Below are positions 17,157 through 25,514 of a stretch of DNA of 64,000 bases, piece after piece. The number at the start of each line of letters is the position of its first letter. Within the stretch, counting starts at the first letter, position 1. Below the pieces are notes generated by a model, which made no database searches, was not told the origin of the DNA, and saw nothing but the letters and a program-made list of their open reading frames with translations. A program made the translations under genes and the position numbers. The DNA is from Rhizobium sp. CF080 (GTDB taxonomy: Bacteria; Pseudomonadota; Alphaproteobacteria; Rhizobiales; Rhizobiaceae), in assembly GCF_000282095.2 (NCBI RefSeq), contig NZ_AKKC02000009.1, forward strand, positions 310,001-374,000. The letters run 5' to 3'.

Positions 17157-17969
17157 ATGAGCGACAAAACCATCCCCAGATTGGGCCTCGGCACCTATGG
17201 CAGGACCGGCAGCGAGGGCGTTGCCGCCCTCCTGAAGGCCATCGAGATCGGCTACCGCCATCTCGATACCGCCCAGAGCTACAATACCGAACAGCCTGTC
17301 GGAGAGGCGGTGCGCCGCTCCGGCCTGCCGCGCGGCGATTTCTTCATCACTACCAAGGTGGCCGATACCCGCCTCGACACCGCGCAGTTCATGCCCTCGG
17401 TCCGCGAGAGCCTCGATACGATCGGCGTCGACCAGGTGGATCTGCTTTTGATCCACTGGCCTTCCCATAAGGATGCCGTGCCGTTCGATGACTACATGAC
17501 GGCGCTCGTCGAAGCGCAGCAAAAGGGTTATGCGCGCCTGATCGGCGTTTCCAACTACCCGATCGCGCTGCTCGAAAAGGCACGTTCCCTGGTCGGGAAG
17601 GATACACTCGCCACCAACCAGGTCGAGATCCACCCCTATCTGCAGTCACCGAAGCTTGTCGCCTATGCGCGAAAGATCGGCCTGCCGCTCACCGCCTATC
17701 AGCCGCTCGCCAAGGGCGAGATCGCCAGCGATCCGGTTCTCAAGCGGATCGCCGAGAAACATGGGACAACGGTCGCGGCCGTCGCGCTCGCCTTCCTGAT
17801 CGGGGAGGGGCATATCGTCATTCCGGCCTCCGGCAGCGAGGCCAATCTTCGCGCCAATTTCGCGGCCCTTAACGTCTCATTGGACGAGGCTGACATGGCG
17901 GAGATCCGCAAGCTTGATCGCGGCTATCGCCGCATCAATCCCGAAAAATCCCCCGGTTGGGATGACTGA
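17157..17969 (+). CDS. Aldo/keto reductase
   Basis: A 270-residue (beta/alpha)8 NADPH-dependent reductase. The catalytic tetrad is complete: Asp37, Tyr42, Lys67 and His100 (H-L-D-T-A-Q-S-Y, T-T-K-V, L-L-I-H-W). The cofactor-binding segment near the end reads I-P-A-S-G-S instead of the commoner I-P-K-S, so the Lys is replaced by Ala, which may alter cofactor preference. The ATG at 17157 lies 2 bp after the permease stop. In this operon it probably interconverts an aldehyde or keto sugar with its alcohol before dehydration. Confidence 0.92.
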   Translation: MSDKTIPRLGLGTYGRTGSEGVAALLKAIEIGYRHLDTAQSYNTEQPVGEAVRRSGLPRGDFFITTKVADTRLDTAQFMPSVRESLDTIGVDQVDLLLIHWPSHKDAVPFDDYMTALVEAQQKGYARLIGVSNYPIALLEKARSLVGKDTLATNQVEIHPYLQSPKLVAYARKIGLPLTAYQPLAKGEIASDPVLKRIAEKHGTTVAAVALAFLIGEGHIVIPASGSEANLRANFAALNVSLDEADMAEIRKLDRGYRRINPEKSPGWDD

Positions 17970-17990
17970 CATCATGAATGGAGTTGCCCC

Positions 17991-19046
17991 TTGGGTTCGG
18001 TGACCATCAGACAGGCGCGCAAGAGCTATGGCGCGCTGGAAGTCCTGCACGGCGTTTCGGTCGATATCGCCAATGGCGAGTTCGTGGTGCTGGTCGGACC
18101 GTCCGGCTGCGGCAAGTCCACCCTGTTGCGGATGATCGCAGGGCTGGAAGCCATCAGCGGCGGCGAGATCGCCATCGACGGCAGAGTGGTCAATTCGCTC
18201 GCTCCGAAGGAGCGCGACATCGCCATGGTGTTCCAGTCCTATGCGCTCTATCCGCACATGACCGTGGAAGCCAATATGGGCTTTTCGCTGCGGCTTGCCG
18301 GCGCGCCGAAGCAGGAGATTTCCGCGCGCGTCGCGGACGCCGCGCGGATATTGGGGCTTGAACCCTATCTGAAACGCTACCCGCGCCACCTCTCGGGTGG
18401 CCAGCGCCAGCGTGTGGCGATGGGGCGAGCAATGGTACGCAAACCGAAGGTCTTCCTGTTCGACGAACCGCTATCCAATCTCGACGCCAAGCTGCGCGTG
18501 CAGATGCGCTCCGAGATCAAGCAGAACCATCATCGTCTGAAGACGACGACCGTCTATGTGACCCATGACCAGATCGAGGCGATGACCATGGCCGATCGCA
18601 TCGTCGTCATGAACGGCGGCGTCATCGAGCAGGTCGGTTCGCCGCTCGATCTCTACGACAGGCCGGCCAACCTGTTCGTCGCCGGTTTCATCGGGTCGCC
18701 GAGCATGAACGTGATCGGCGGCAGACTTGAGAACGGGATTTTTGCGACTTCCGACGGGACGTCCGTTGCGGTTCCCAATGTCGCCTCTCTCGGCAATCGG
18801 GCACTCCATATGGGGTTCCGGCCCGAACATCTTACCCTCGACGACAACGGCCTGCGCGCGGAGATCATAACCGTCGAGCCAACCGGCTCGGAGACCCAGG
18901 TCGTCATGCGGCTGGCGGGCTACGAGGTGACCGGCGTCTTCCGCGAGCGCATCATGAAACTGCCAGGCGATACCATCTCCGTCAGCATTGATGTCGCACG
19001 CGCCCACCTCTTCGATCCCGAGACGGGCCAACGCCTGGAGGCTTGA
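17991..19046 (+). CDS. ABC transporter ATP-binding protein (UgpC/MalK/MsmX type)
   Basis: A 351-residue CUT1 ATPase. Walker A is G-P-S-G-C-G-K-S-T, the signature L-S-G-G-Q-R-Q-R-V, Walker B V-F-L-F-D-E-P, and the C-terminal ~110 residues form the TOBE/regulatory domain. The start is TTG at 17991, chosen because GGAG (17980-17983) is 7 bp upstream; a GTG at 18000 would be too far from it. It energises the permeases encoded 1-2 kb upstream, and the aldo/keto reductase gene lies between. Confidence 0.93.
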   Translation: MGSVTIRQARKSYGALEVLHGVSVDIANGEFVVLVGPSGCGKSTLLRMIAGLEAISGGEIAIDGRVVNSLAPKERDIAMVFQSYALYPHMTVEANMGFSLRLAGAPKQEISARVADAARILGLEPYLKRYPRHLSGGQRQRVAMGRAMVRKPKVFLFDEPLSNLDAKLRVQMRSEIKQNHHRLKTTTVYVTHDQIEAMTMADRIVVMNGGVIEQVGSPLDLYDRPANLFVAGFIGSPSMNVIGGRLENGIFATSDGTSVAVPNVASLGNRALHMGFRPEHLTLDDNGLRAEIITVEPTGSETQVVMRLAGYEVTGVFRERIMKLPGDTISVSIDVARAHLFDPETGQRLEA

Positions 19047-19048
19047 CG

Positions 19049-19549
19049 ATGAATGCGATCCTCGGCGGCGGAACGCACTTGCTGCAGATCTGCTTCGTGA
19101 CGCACACCTTGGAGGAGTCGGCCGGCTGGTTCGCGCGATTGACCGGCTTGCCCTTGCCGCCGCTCAGCTATGCCGCCGAGCGGGACAAGGCGCAGGCGAT
19201 CTATGATGGTCGTCCCGCGCGGGTCGGATGCCGGATCATGATGTTCCATTTCGACAATATCGACCTCGAATTCATCGAGCCCGGCCCGGAGCCCAGCGCC
19301 TGGCGCGATCTCCTGGAGCGCAAAGGCCCGGGTTTCCACCACATCGCCTTCAAGACCCGGAACCTGACGCGCGACACTGTCGAGCTTGAAAAGGCGGGCC
19401 ACAGCCTCATCCAGCGCGGCGAGTTCCAGAGCGGCACCGGACGTTATGCCTATTTCGGCGCAGAGGACGTGCTTGGCGGATTGATCGAACTGCTGGAATA
19501 CGACCGCGATAAAGAGAAGCAGAACCGCGATAAAGAGAAGCAGAATTGA
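19049..19549 (+). CDS. VOC-superfamily protein with duplicated charged C-terminal tail
   Basis: A 166-residue glyoxalase-fold protein with methylmalonyl-CoA-epimerase-like features (H-T-L-E-E-S-A ... D-L-E-F-I-E-P-G ... F-H-H-I-A-F). The metal-ligand His/Glu positions look present. Oddly, the last residues repeat R-D-K-E-K-Q-N twice, encoded by a perfect 21 bp tandem duplication. The start at 19049 is just after the upstream ATPase stop. It sits between transporter and isomerase genes; the substrate is unknown. Confidence 0.85.
   Translation: MNAILGGGTHLLQICFVTHTLEESAGWFARLTGLPLPPLSYAAERDKAQAIYDGRPARVGCRIMMFHFDNIDLEFIEPGPEPSAWRDLLERKGPGFHHIAFKTRNLTRDTVELEKAGHSLIQRGEFQSGTGRYAYFGAEDVLGGLIELLEYDRDKEKQNRDKEKQN
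19504..19545 (+). repeat. 21 bp perfect tandem duplication at the end of a VOC gene
   Basis: Two identical 21 bp units (19504-19524 and 19525-19545), beginning CCGCGATAAAGAG, extend the reading frame by exactly seven codons immediately before the stop. The unit length keeps the frame. Confidence 0.95.
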
Positions 19550-19560
19550 GCGAGATCCGC

Positions 19561-20319
19561 ATGACCTATCCGATTTCCTACCAGCTTTATTCCTCCCGCA
19601 ATTTCCCGCCGCTGTTCGACCAGTTCCTCGAACTTAAATCCTTCGGCTACGACGCGATCGAACCCTGGCTGCCGGCCTACGAGGCGGATCCGAAGGCCTT
19701 CCGGCAGGCGCTCGACGATGCCGGCCTCAAATGCCATTGCTTCCACATGCCATTGAAGGGGCTGGTCAACGAGCCCAATCGCTTCATCGATATCGCGTTG
19801 GCGCTCGGCGCGACGATCATGATCCCGCCCTATGTAGTGCCGGAGGAGCGGGGCACGACGGCCGAATACTGGCGCCGGCTCGGGACGCAGCTTGCCGAGG
19901 GTGCCGCGATCGCCGCCGGACAAGGCCTGAAGGTGGCCTGGCACAATCACGATTTCGAATTCTGCCCGATGGTGGATGGCTCGCGCCCCATCGATCATAT
20001 CTTTGAAGGTGCGGGCGATGGCGTCTGGTTCGAGATCGATTGCGGCTGGATCACCCGCGCCGGCGGCGACCCGGCGGCGGAACTTCGAAAATTCGCGGAT
20101 CGCATCATCGCCATCCAGGTAAAGGACATGGCGCCGGCCGGGACGACCATCGACGACGGCTGGGCGCCGACCGGCTCCGGCATCATCGACTGGCCGAGCC
20201 TCGTGCCTTTGTTCCGCAAGACCAAGGCCGAGCATATTGTCACGGAACACGACAATCCGAGCGACTGGCGCCAGTTTGCCAGGAACTCGATCGACTACAT
20301 CAAGGGGCTGGGGCTGTGA
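19561..20319 (+). CDS. Sugar phosphate isomerase/epimerase (xylose-isomerase-like TIM barrel)
   Basis: A ~252-residue AP-endonuclease-2/xylose-isomerase-like protein. Metal-binding residues are seen in W-H-N-H-D-F-E-F, F-E-I-D-C-G-W, I-Q-V-K-D-M and V-T-E-H-D-N. Enzymes of this family epimerise or isomerise ketoses, keto-acids or inositol derivatives. The ATG at 19561 is used; a TTG at 19546 overlapping the previous stop is an alternative. It is the last gene of the sugar-acid operon. Confidence 0.87.
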   Translation: MTYPISYQLYSSRNFPPLFDQFLELKSFGYDAIEPWLPAYEADPKAFRQALDDAGLKCHCFHMPLKGLVNEPNRFIDIALALGATIMIPPYVVPEERGTTAEYWRRLGTQLAEGAAIAAGQGLKVAWHNHDFEFCPMVDGSRPIDHIFEGAGDGVWFEIDCGWITRAGGDPAAELRKFADRIIAIQVKDMAPAGTTIDDGWAPTGSGIIDWPSLVPLFRKTKAEHIVTEHDNPSDWRQFARNSIDYIKGLGL

Positions 20320-20509
20320 GCTGCAGCGAACTGATCGCGCTCCCAAGTGACGCGTATTGCCCGGCTGCTAGTTGCTGTCCGGGCAGAACGACTGGGAGAC
20401 CGGGTCCCGGCTGCGATAAAAGTTCAGTGCCGACCAGATAAATAGAACAGTATTTCTCTAGATTTTGTGCCCGTCTGTTAGCCTGCGCTCTCCATTCGAG
20501 GAGAGACTA

Positions 20510-21865
20510 ATGACGACCAGACCGGGACAGATCAAACTTGGGGCCTTTCTCTACCCCACCGGGCACCACATAGCGGCATGGCGACATCCTGAAGCGCAGG
20601 CGGATGCGGGGTCGAATTTCGCCCACTATGCCGGGCTGGCGCAAGCGGCCGAGGCGGCGAAGTTCGATCTGGTCTTCATGGCCGACGGTGTCGGCACCCG
20701 CGGCACGGATATCGATGCGCTGAGCCGGACCGCTCAACGCTATGTGGCGCAGTTCGAGCCGATCACGCTTCTGTCGGCGCTTGCCGCGCTCACCCGCAAT
20801 ATCGGCTTCGTCGCGACCGCCTCCACCTCCTACAACGAGCCCTATCACATCGCCCGCAAGTTCGCCTCGCTCGACCATATCAGCGGCGGCCGCGCCGGCT
20901 GGAACCTCGTCACTTCGGCGAGCGACCACGAGGCGCATAATTTCGGCCGCGACGAACACTACGCCCATGCGGAACGCTACGAACGGGCCGAGGAATTCGC
21001 CGATGTCGTGCGCGGGCTCTGGGATACGTTCGAGGAAGACTCGTTCCCACGCGACAAGCAAAGCGGGATCTTCTTCGATCCGGCCAAGCAGCATGTCCTC
21101 AACCACAAGGGCAAGCATTTCAAGGTGCGGGGACCGCTGAATGTTTCGCGCGCGCCGCAGGGGCACCCGGTCCTGGTGCAGGCGGGTGCGTCGGAGCCGG
21201 GTAAGGAGCTCGCGGCGCGAACCGCCGAAGTCGTCTTCACCGCCCATCAGACCATCGAGGATGCCAAGGCGTTTTATGCCGACCTCAAGGGCCGGATGGC
21301 GAAATACGGCCGCAGCCGCGACGAGCTGAAGGTCATGCCCGGCATCTTCCCGGTGATCGGCCGGACGGAGGAGGAGGCGCAGGAGAAGTTCCAGCAGATC
21401 CAGGACCTCATCCACCCGGTGGTCGGCCTTTCGCTGCTGAACGGCATGGCCGACGGTGTCGACCTCTCGCAATACCCGGTCGATGGCCCGGTTCCGGACG
21501 TGCCGGAAACCAACAATTCGAAGAGCCGGCAGAGGCTGCTGCTTGATCTCGCCCGGCGCGAGAACCTGACGATACGCCAGCTCTATCTGCGCATCGCCGG
21601 TGCGCGTGGCCACTGGCAGATCGTCGGCACGCCGACCCAGATCGCCGACCAGATGGAGGCGTGGTTCCACGAGGAAGCCGCCGACGGGTTCAACGTCATG
21701 CCGCCGCATCTGCCCGTCGGACTTACCGATTTCATCGAACTGGTCCTGCCGGAACTGCGCCGCCGCGGCCTGTTCCGCAACGAATACGAGGGGGGCACGC
21801 TGCGTGAAAACCTCGGCCTCCGGATACCGCGTCATCCGGCCCGCACCCAGATTGCCGCAGAATAG
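20510..21865 (+). CDS. LLM-class flavin-dependent monooxygenase (NtaA/SnaA/DszA family)
   Basis: A 451-residue FMNH2-dependent oxygenase of the nitrilotriacetate/dibenzothiophene-sulfone monooxygenase family. Typical segments are F-L-Y-P-T-G-H-H near the start, A-S-T-S-Y-N-E-P-Y and G-R-A-G-W-N-L-V-T-S, Y-xx-A-E-R-Y and P-V-L-V-Q-A-G-A-S-E-P-G. A GGAGAG site precedes the ATG at 20510. It is cotranscribed with ssuB-A-C-C (9 bp to ssuB), which points to oxidation of an organosulfur or related imported compound. A separate flavin reductase gene is not in the window. Confidence 0.9.
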   Translation: MTTRPGQIKLGAFLYPTGHHIAAWRHPEAQADAGSNFAHYAGLAQAAEAAKFDLVFMADGVGTRGTDIDALSRTAQRYVAQFEPITLLSALAALTRNIGFVATASTSYNEPYHIARKFASLDHISGGRAGWNLVTSASDHEAHNFGRDEHYAHAERYERAEEFADVVRGLWDTFEEDSFPRDKQSGIFFDPAKQHVLNHKGKHFKVRGPLNVSRAPQGHPVLVQAGASEPGKELAARTAEVVFTAHQTIEDAKAFYADLKGRMAKYGRSRDELKVMPGIFPVIGRTEEEAQEKFQQIQDLIHPVVGLSLLNGMADGVDLSQYPVDGPVPDVPETNNSKSRQRLLLDLARRENLTIRQLYLRIAGARGHWQIVGTPTQIADQMEAWFHEEAADGFNVMPPHLPVGLTDFIELVLPELRRRGLFRNEYEGGTLRENLGLRIPRHPARTQIAAE

Positions 21866-21874
21866 GAAGAGACG

Positions 21875-22711
21875 ATGAGCAAAGGCCCGCATATCCAGAT
21901 CCGCAACGTCACACGGCAATTCCAGGTGAACGGCGGAAGCCTGACCGCGCTCGACGATGTCAGCCTCGACGTTGCGGAGGGCGAATTCGTGACGATCGTC
22001 GGCGCCAGCGGCTGCGGAAAGTCGACGCTGCTGCGTCTCGGCGCGGGACTCGACACGACCTACAAGGGCGCGATCAACCATGCGGGCGAGCCGGTGGACG
22101 GGCCGAGCCTCGACAGGGGCATGGTGTTCCAGGAACCACGGCTTTTCCCCTGGCTGACAATCGAGCGCAATATTGCTCTGGGACTGGAAAACTCCGGCCT
22201 TCCGAAGGGCGAGAAGAAGGCCCTTGTCGAGCAGCATCTGGAACTCGTCGGCCTGACCGGTTTTGCGAAAGCCTATCCGCACCAGCTCTCCGGCGGCATG
22301 GCGCAGCGGGCCGGCATCGCCCGCGGTCTCGTCAACCGGCCGAACGTGCTTTTCCTCGACGAGCCCTTCGGCGCGCTCGACGCGATCACCAAGACCCGCC
22401 TGCAGGACGAGTTGCAGGAAATCTGGGCCAAGGAGCGCATCACCATGGTGCTGGTGACGCATGATGTGGACGAGGCCGTCTATCTCGGTGACCGCGTGGT
22501 GATCATGTCGCCGCGGCCGGGCCGCATCCGTGAGATCGTTCCGGTCGGATTGCCGCGGCCGCGGGTTCGCACATCCGCGGCGCTGGTCCAGGTGCGCAAC
22601 CGTGTCCTCGACAGCCTCAACAACACCACCCAGCCCGTTCCGCAACAGGCGGCCCGCAATATCGGCGAATCCTCGCCGGCGCTCAGGCCCGTCATCGCAG
22701 CCGTCGGCTGA
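21875..22711 (+). CDS. ssuB: Aliphatic sulfonate/taurine-type ABC transporter ATP-binding protein
   Basis: A 278-residue ATPase of the SsuB/TauB family: Walker A G-A-S-G-C-G-K-S-T, Q-loop F-Q-E-P-R-L-F-P-W typical of this family, signature L-S-G-G-M-A-Q-R, Walker B V-L-F-L-D-E-P-F-G-A-L-D. It has a longer than usual C-terminal tail of about 35 residues. It lies between the flavin monooxygenase and the binding-protein gene. Confidence 0.9.
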   Translation: MSKGPHIQIRNVTRQFQVNGGSLTALDDVSLDVAEGEFVTIVGASGCGKSTLLRLGAGLDTTYKGAINHAGEPVDGPSLDRGMVFQEPRLFPWLTIERNIALGLENSGLPKGEKKALVEQHLELVGLTGFAKAYPHQLSGGMAQRAGIARGLVNRPNVLFLDEPFGALDAITKTRLQDELQEIWAKERITMVLVTHDVDEAVYLGDRVVIMSPRPGRIREIVPVGLPRPRVRTSAALVQVRNRVLDSLNNTTQPVPQQAARNIGESSPALRPVIAAVG

Positions 22712-22734
22712 TCGCATCAACTATGGAGAAACCC

Positions 22735-23808
22735 ATGAAACTGACATCCATTTTGCGTCTGGCCGCGGGCATTGCCTTTGCCGGATTGCTCACCATCTCG
22801 GCCCGCGCCGAAGATCCGCTGGTCATCCATGTCGGTTATGCGGCGATCGGCGTCGACAACCGCCCGTTCTCGGAAGGCACCTCGGCCGCCACCGCCCGCG
22901 CCGGCGAGTTTCTCGAAAAGGAATTCGCCAATGATCCGAACGTCAAGATCGAGTGGACCTTCTTCAAGGGTGCCGGTCCGGCGGTGAACGAAGGTTTCGC
23001 CAACGATCAGCTCGATTTCGCCTATCAGGGCGACCTGCCGTCGCTGATCGGCCGCGCGACTGGGCTGAAGACCAAGTATCTGCTGGCCAGCGGGGCCCGC
23101 AAGCCGCTCTATCTCGCTGTCGCCAAGGATAGCGGCATCCAGAAAATCGAGGATCTGAAGGGCCGCAAGATCGCCCTGCAGCGCGGCACCAACGGCCATC
23201 TCGCCGCCATCAAGATTCTGGAAGCCCACGGGCTGAAGGAGCGTGACGTCCAGGTCGTCAACCTCGACAGCGCTGCGACCGTTGCAGCCCTCACCAGCAA
23301 GGATATCGACGCTGCCTTTGGCGATACGCAGCTTATCAACCTTGCTGCAAAAGGCTCCGCCGACGTCATCTACACGACCAAGGGCGACGATCCCCGCTTC
23401 GGCCGCAATGCCGGCATCATCGGGCGTCAGGCGTTCATCGACGCACATCCGGAGATCACCCAGCGCGTCGTCGATGCTTTCGTGAAGGCGGCCCAGTGGT
23501 CGTCAGACGAGCCGAACCGCGCTGCACTCTTCGAACTGTGGCACAAGTCCGGAACGCCGGTCCCGATCCTGGAAGAATATTTCAGCAAGGACACGCTGGC
23601 CTATCGCAACTCGCCGCTGATCGACGACCTGCTGACCTCGCAATACGCGGAGCAGGCGGTGAAGAGCAAGGAATTCGAGCTGGTCCGCCGCGACATCGAT
23701 CTTCAGGGATGGTTCGAACCGAAATATCTCAACAGCGCCCTGCAGCGGCTTGGCCTCCAGAAATTCTGGCAGCCCTATGGCGCCGACGGCAAGCCCGCTG
23801 CGTCGTAA
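22735..23808 (+). CDS. ssuA: Sulfonate-type ABC transporter substrate-binding protein (SsuA/NrtT family)
   Basis: A 357-residue periplasmic protein with a signal peptide (M-K-L-T ... L-T-I-S-A-R-A). The mature part begins E-D-P-L-V-I-H-V-G-Y and has the family K-I-A-L-Q-R-G-T block and the N-D-Q-L-D-F-A-Y segment. The ATG at 22735 follows GGAGAA and is preferred to an ATG 12 bases upstream. The ligand is unknown, probably a sulfonate or other organosulfur given the neighbours. Confidence 0.9.
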   Translation: MKLTSILRLAAGIAFAGLLTISARAEDPLVIHVGYAAIGVDNRPFSEGTSAATARAGEFLEKEFANDPNVKIEWTFFKGAGPAVNEGFANDQLDFAYQGDLPSLIGRATGLKTKYLLASGARKPLYLAVAKDSGIQKIEDLKGRKIALQRGTNGHLAAIKILEAHGLKERDVQVVNLDSAATVAALTSKDIDAAFGDTQLINLAAKGSADVIYTTKGDDPRFGRNAGIIGRQAFIDAHPEITQRVVDAFVKAAQWSSDEPNRAALFELWHKSGTPVPILEEYFSKDTLAYRNSPLIDDLLTSQYAEQAVKSKEFELVRRDIDLQGWFEPKYLNSALQRLGLQKFWQPYGADGKPAAS

Positions 23809-23838
23809 TCCGACCAAGAGTGATACGAGGAAGCGGGC

Positions 23839-24657
23839 ATGGCCGCGATTTCTGAGACCTCCGGCCATGCCGGCCCCCGTTTCTCCTGGCCGTCGCGCAA
23901 GCGCATCGGTATCGGGCTGACGGCCTTCATCCTGCCGGTCGCACTCCTGGTGCTCTGGTGGGTCGCCTCCGACAGGGGCTGGCTGGCGGAGCAGATCCTG
24001 CCGTCGCCGGTTTTCGTCTACGAGACGGCGCGCGACATGATCGCCAGCGGCGAGATCCTCTACCATACGGCGGTCAGCCTGCGCCGTGTCGTCATCGGCT
24101 TTGCGATCGGGGCGGCGCTGGGCCTGAGCCTGGGCGTCGCCATGGGGCTTTCCGAAAGGGTCGAGGACTACGTCAAGCCGCTCTTCCTTGCCTTCGCGCA
24201 GATCCCGACGCTCGGCTGGATCCCGCTTCTGATGCTGCTCGTCGGCATCGACGAAACGCTGAAGATCATCGTCATTGCCAAGGGTGCCCTGGTGCCCATG
24301 GCGCTGAACACCTTCACCGGCATCCGCAACGTCTCACCGCGCTATCTGGAAGTCGGGCACGCGCTTCGCTTCAGCCGCTGGCAGCGGCTGCGGTTGATCG
24401 TCCTGCCGGGCGCCGTCCCCTCGATCTTCACCGGCATCCGCTACGGCCTGACCCATTCCTGGACGTCGCTCGTCGGCGTCGAGTTGCTCGCCTCGTCTGA
24501 GGGGCTTGGCTACCTGCTCGTCTGGGGTCGGCAGATGTTCTGGCTGGATACCGTGATCGTCGCGATGATCGCCATCGGTCTCGTCGGTTTCATCATGGAC
24601 AAGAGCCTGAACAACACCGAAACGCTGATCCAGCGTTGGAAGAAGGGGGAGGCCTGA
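23839..24657 (+). CDS. ssuC: ABC transporter permease (SsuC family), first copy
   Basis: A 272-residue membrane permease with about six helices and the family loop (Y-L-E-V-G-H-A-L-R-F, then L-P-G-A-V-P-S-I-F-T-G-I-R). It starts 30 bp after the binding-protein gene. It is one of two adjacent, clearly diverged SsuC-type subunits, so the transporter may use a heterodimeric channel rather than the usual homodimer. Confidence 0.92.
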   Translation: MAAISETSGHAGPRFSWPSRKRIGIGLTAFILPVALLVLWWVASDRGWLAEQILPSPVFVYETARDMIASGEILYHTAVSLRRVVIGFAIGAALGLSLGVAMGLSERVEDYVKPLFLAFAQIPTLGWIPLLMLLVGIDETLKIIVIAKGALVPMALNTFTGIRNVSPRYLEVGHALRFSRWQRLRLIVLPGAVPSIFTGIRYGLTHSWTSLVGVELLASSEGLGYLLVWGRQMFWLDTVIVAMIAIGLVGFIMDKSLNNTETLIQRWKKGEA

Positions 24658-24658
24658 T

Positions 24659-25438
24659 ATGGTGACCACCACATCGCAAGCCGTCCGGTTCCGCCGCGGC
24701 ATCACGCTGCCGATCCTGCTCCTCGTCGTCTGGGAAGTGTCAAACCGGACGGGCATCGTCGATCCCCGCTTCCTTCCGTCGCTGGAAGAGGTGGTGCGGG
24801 CGGCAAAACGCGAGCTGATCGACAATGACCTCCTCGGGGACCTCAGTTTCAGCTTGATGCGCAACATTGCCGGTTTCCTGATCGGTGGCGTCGTCGGCAT
24901 CGGTTTCGCGACCGTTCTCGCCCTGTCGCGGATTGCCGACCGGCTGGTCATGCCGACGTTCAATGCGCTGAAACAGATCTCGCTGCTGGCCTGGATCCCC
25001 CTGATCTCGGTATGGTTCGGCTTCGGCGAACAGGCGAAGATCGTATTCGTGGCGCTCGCGGCGTTCATCCCGATCGTGCTCAATACGTATGACGGCATGC
25101 GGGCGGCCCCCGACGACCTGATCGAGGTCGGCCGCGCCCTGAAATTCAACGGGCGGCAACGCGCGCTTCGCATCTACCTGCCGTCGGCCATGCCGTCGAT
25201 CGCGACCGGCGTGCATCTCGGCCTGATCTATTCCTGGCTTGCAACCGTCGGCGCGGAATATTTCCTGGCGGTCGGCCCAGGCATCGGCGGTCTGGTGATT
25301 GCCGGCCGCGAGCGCTTCGACATGGCCATGGTCATGGTCGGCGTCATCATCCTCGGCCTCGTCGGTTTTACGCTGAACCGTCTGGCCTATTCGCTCGAAT
25401 CCTATCTGCTCCGCTGGCGACCGAAGCAGAATGCTTGA
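24659..25438 (+). CDS. ABC transporter permease (SsuC family), second copy
   Basis: A 259-residue SsuC-type permease beginning 1 bp after the first. Membrane helices and the loop I-E-V-G-R-A-L-K-F ... L-P-S-A-M-P-S-I-A-T-G are conserved relative to its neighbour, but the sequences differ throughout, so this is an old duplication. It is last in the operon and is followed by a strong terminator. Confidence 0.92.
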   Translation: MVTTTSQAVRFRRGITLPILLLVVWEVSNRTGIVDPRFLPSLEEVVRAAKRELIDNDLLGDLSFSLMRNIAGFLIGGVVGIGFATVLALSRIADRLVMPTFNALKQISLLAWIPLISVWFGFGEQAKIVFVALAAFIPIVLNTYDGMRAAPDDLIEVGRALKFNGRQRALRIYLPSAMPSIATGVHLGLIYSWLATVGAEYFLAVGPGIGGLVIAGRERFDMAMVMVGVIILGLVGFTLNRLAYSLESYLLRWRPKQNA

Positions 25439-25460
25439 TCTTCTTTCACCCTGAAACGCA

Positions 25461-25489
25461 AAAGCCGCCGGTTCGTCACCGGCGGCTTT
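25461..25489. terminator. Bidirectional terminator between convergent ssu units
   Basis: A perfect 11 bp stem, AAAGCCGCCGG and its complement, flanks a 7 nt loop. It is bounded by AAA and TTT so it can act in both directions. It lies between the convergent permease (stop 25438) and ssuD-like (stop 25515) genes. Confidence 0.85.
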
Positions 25490-25514
25490 GGCTTTGAGGA
25501 ACGGCTGTTTCGCC

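Noticed and set aside
20358-20385. TGCCCGG ... CCGGGCA inverted repeat before the flavin monooxygenase gene
   Set aside because: Only a 7 bp stem with a 14 nt loop and no T-run. It could be a weak terminator of the sugar-acid operon, but support is insufficient.
20507-22720. 737-codon minus-strand open frame
   Set aside because: It lies fully antisense to the flavin monooxygenase and ssuB genes, which have clear motifs. Long antisense frames are expected in high-G+C coding DNA.
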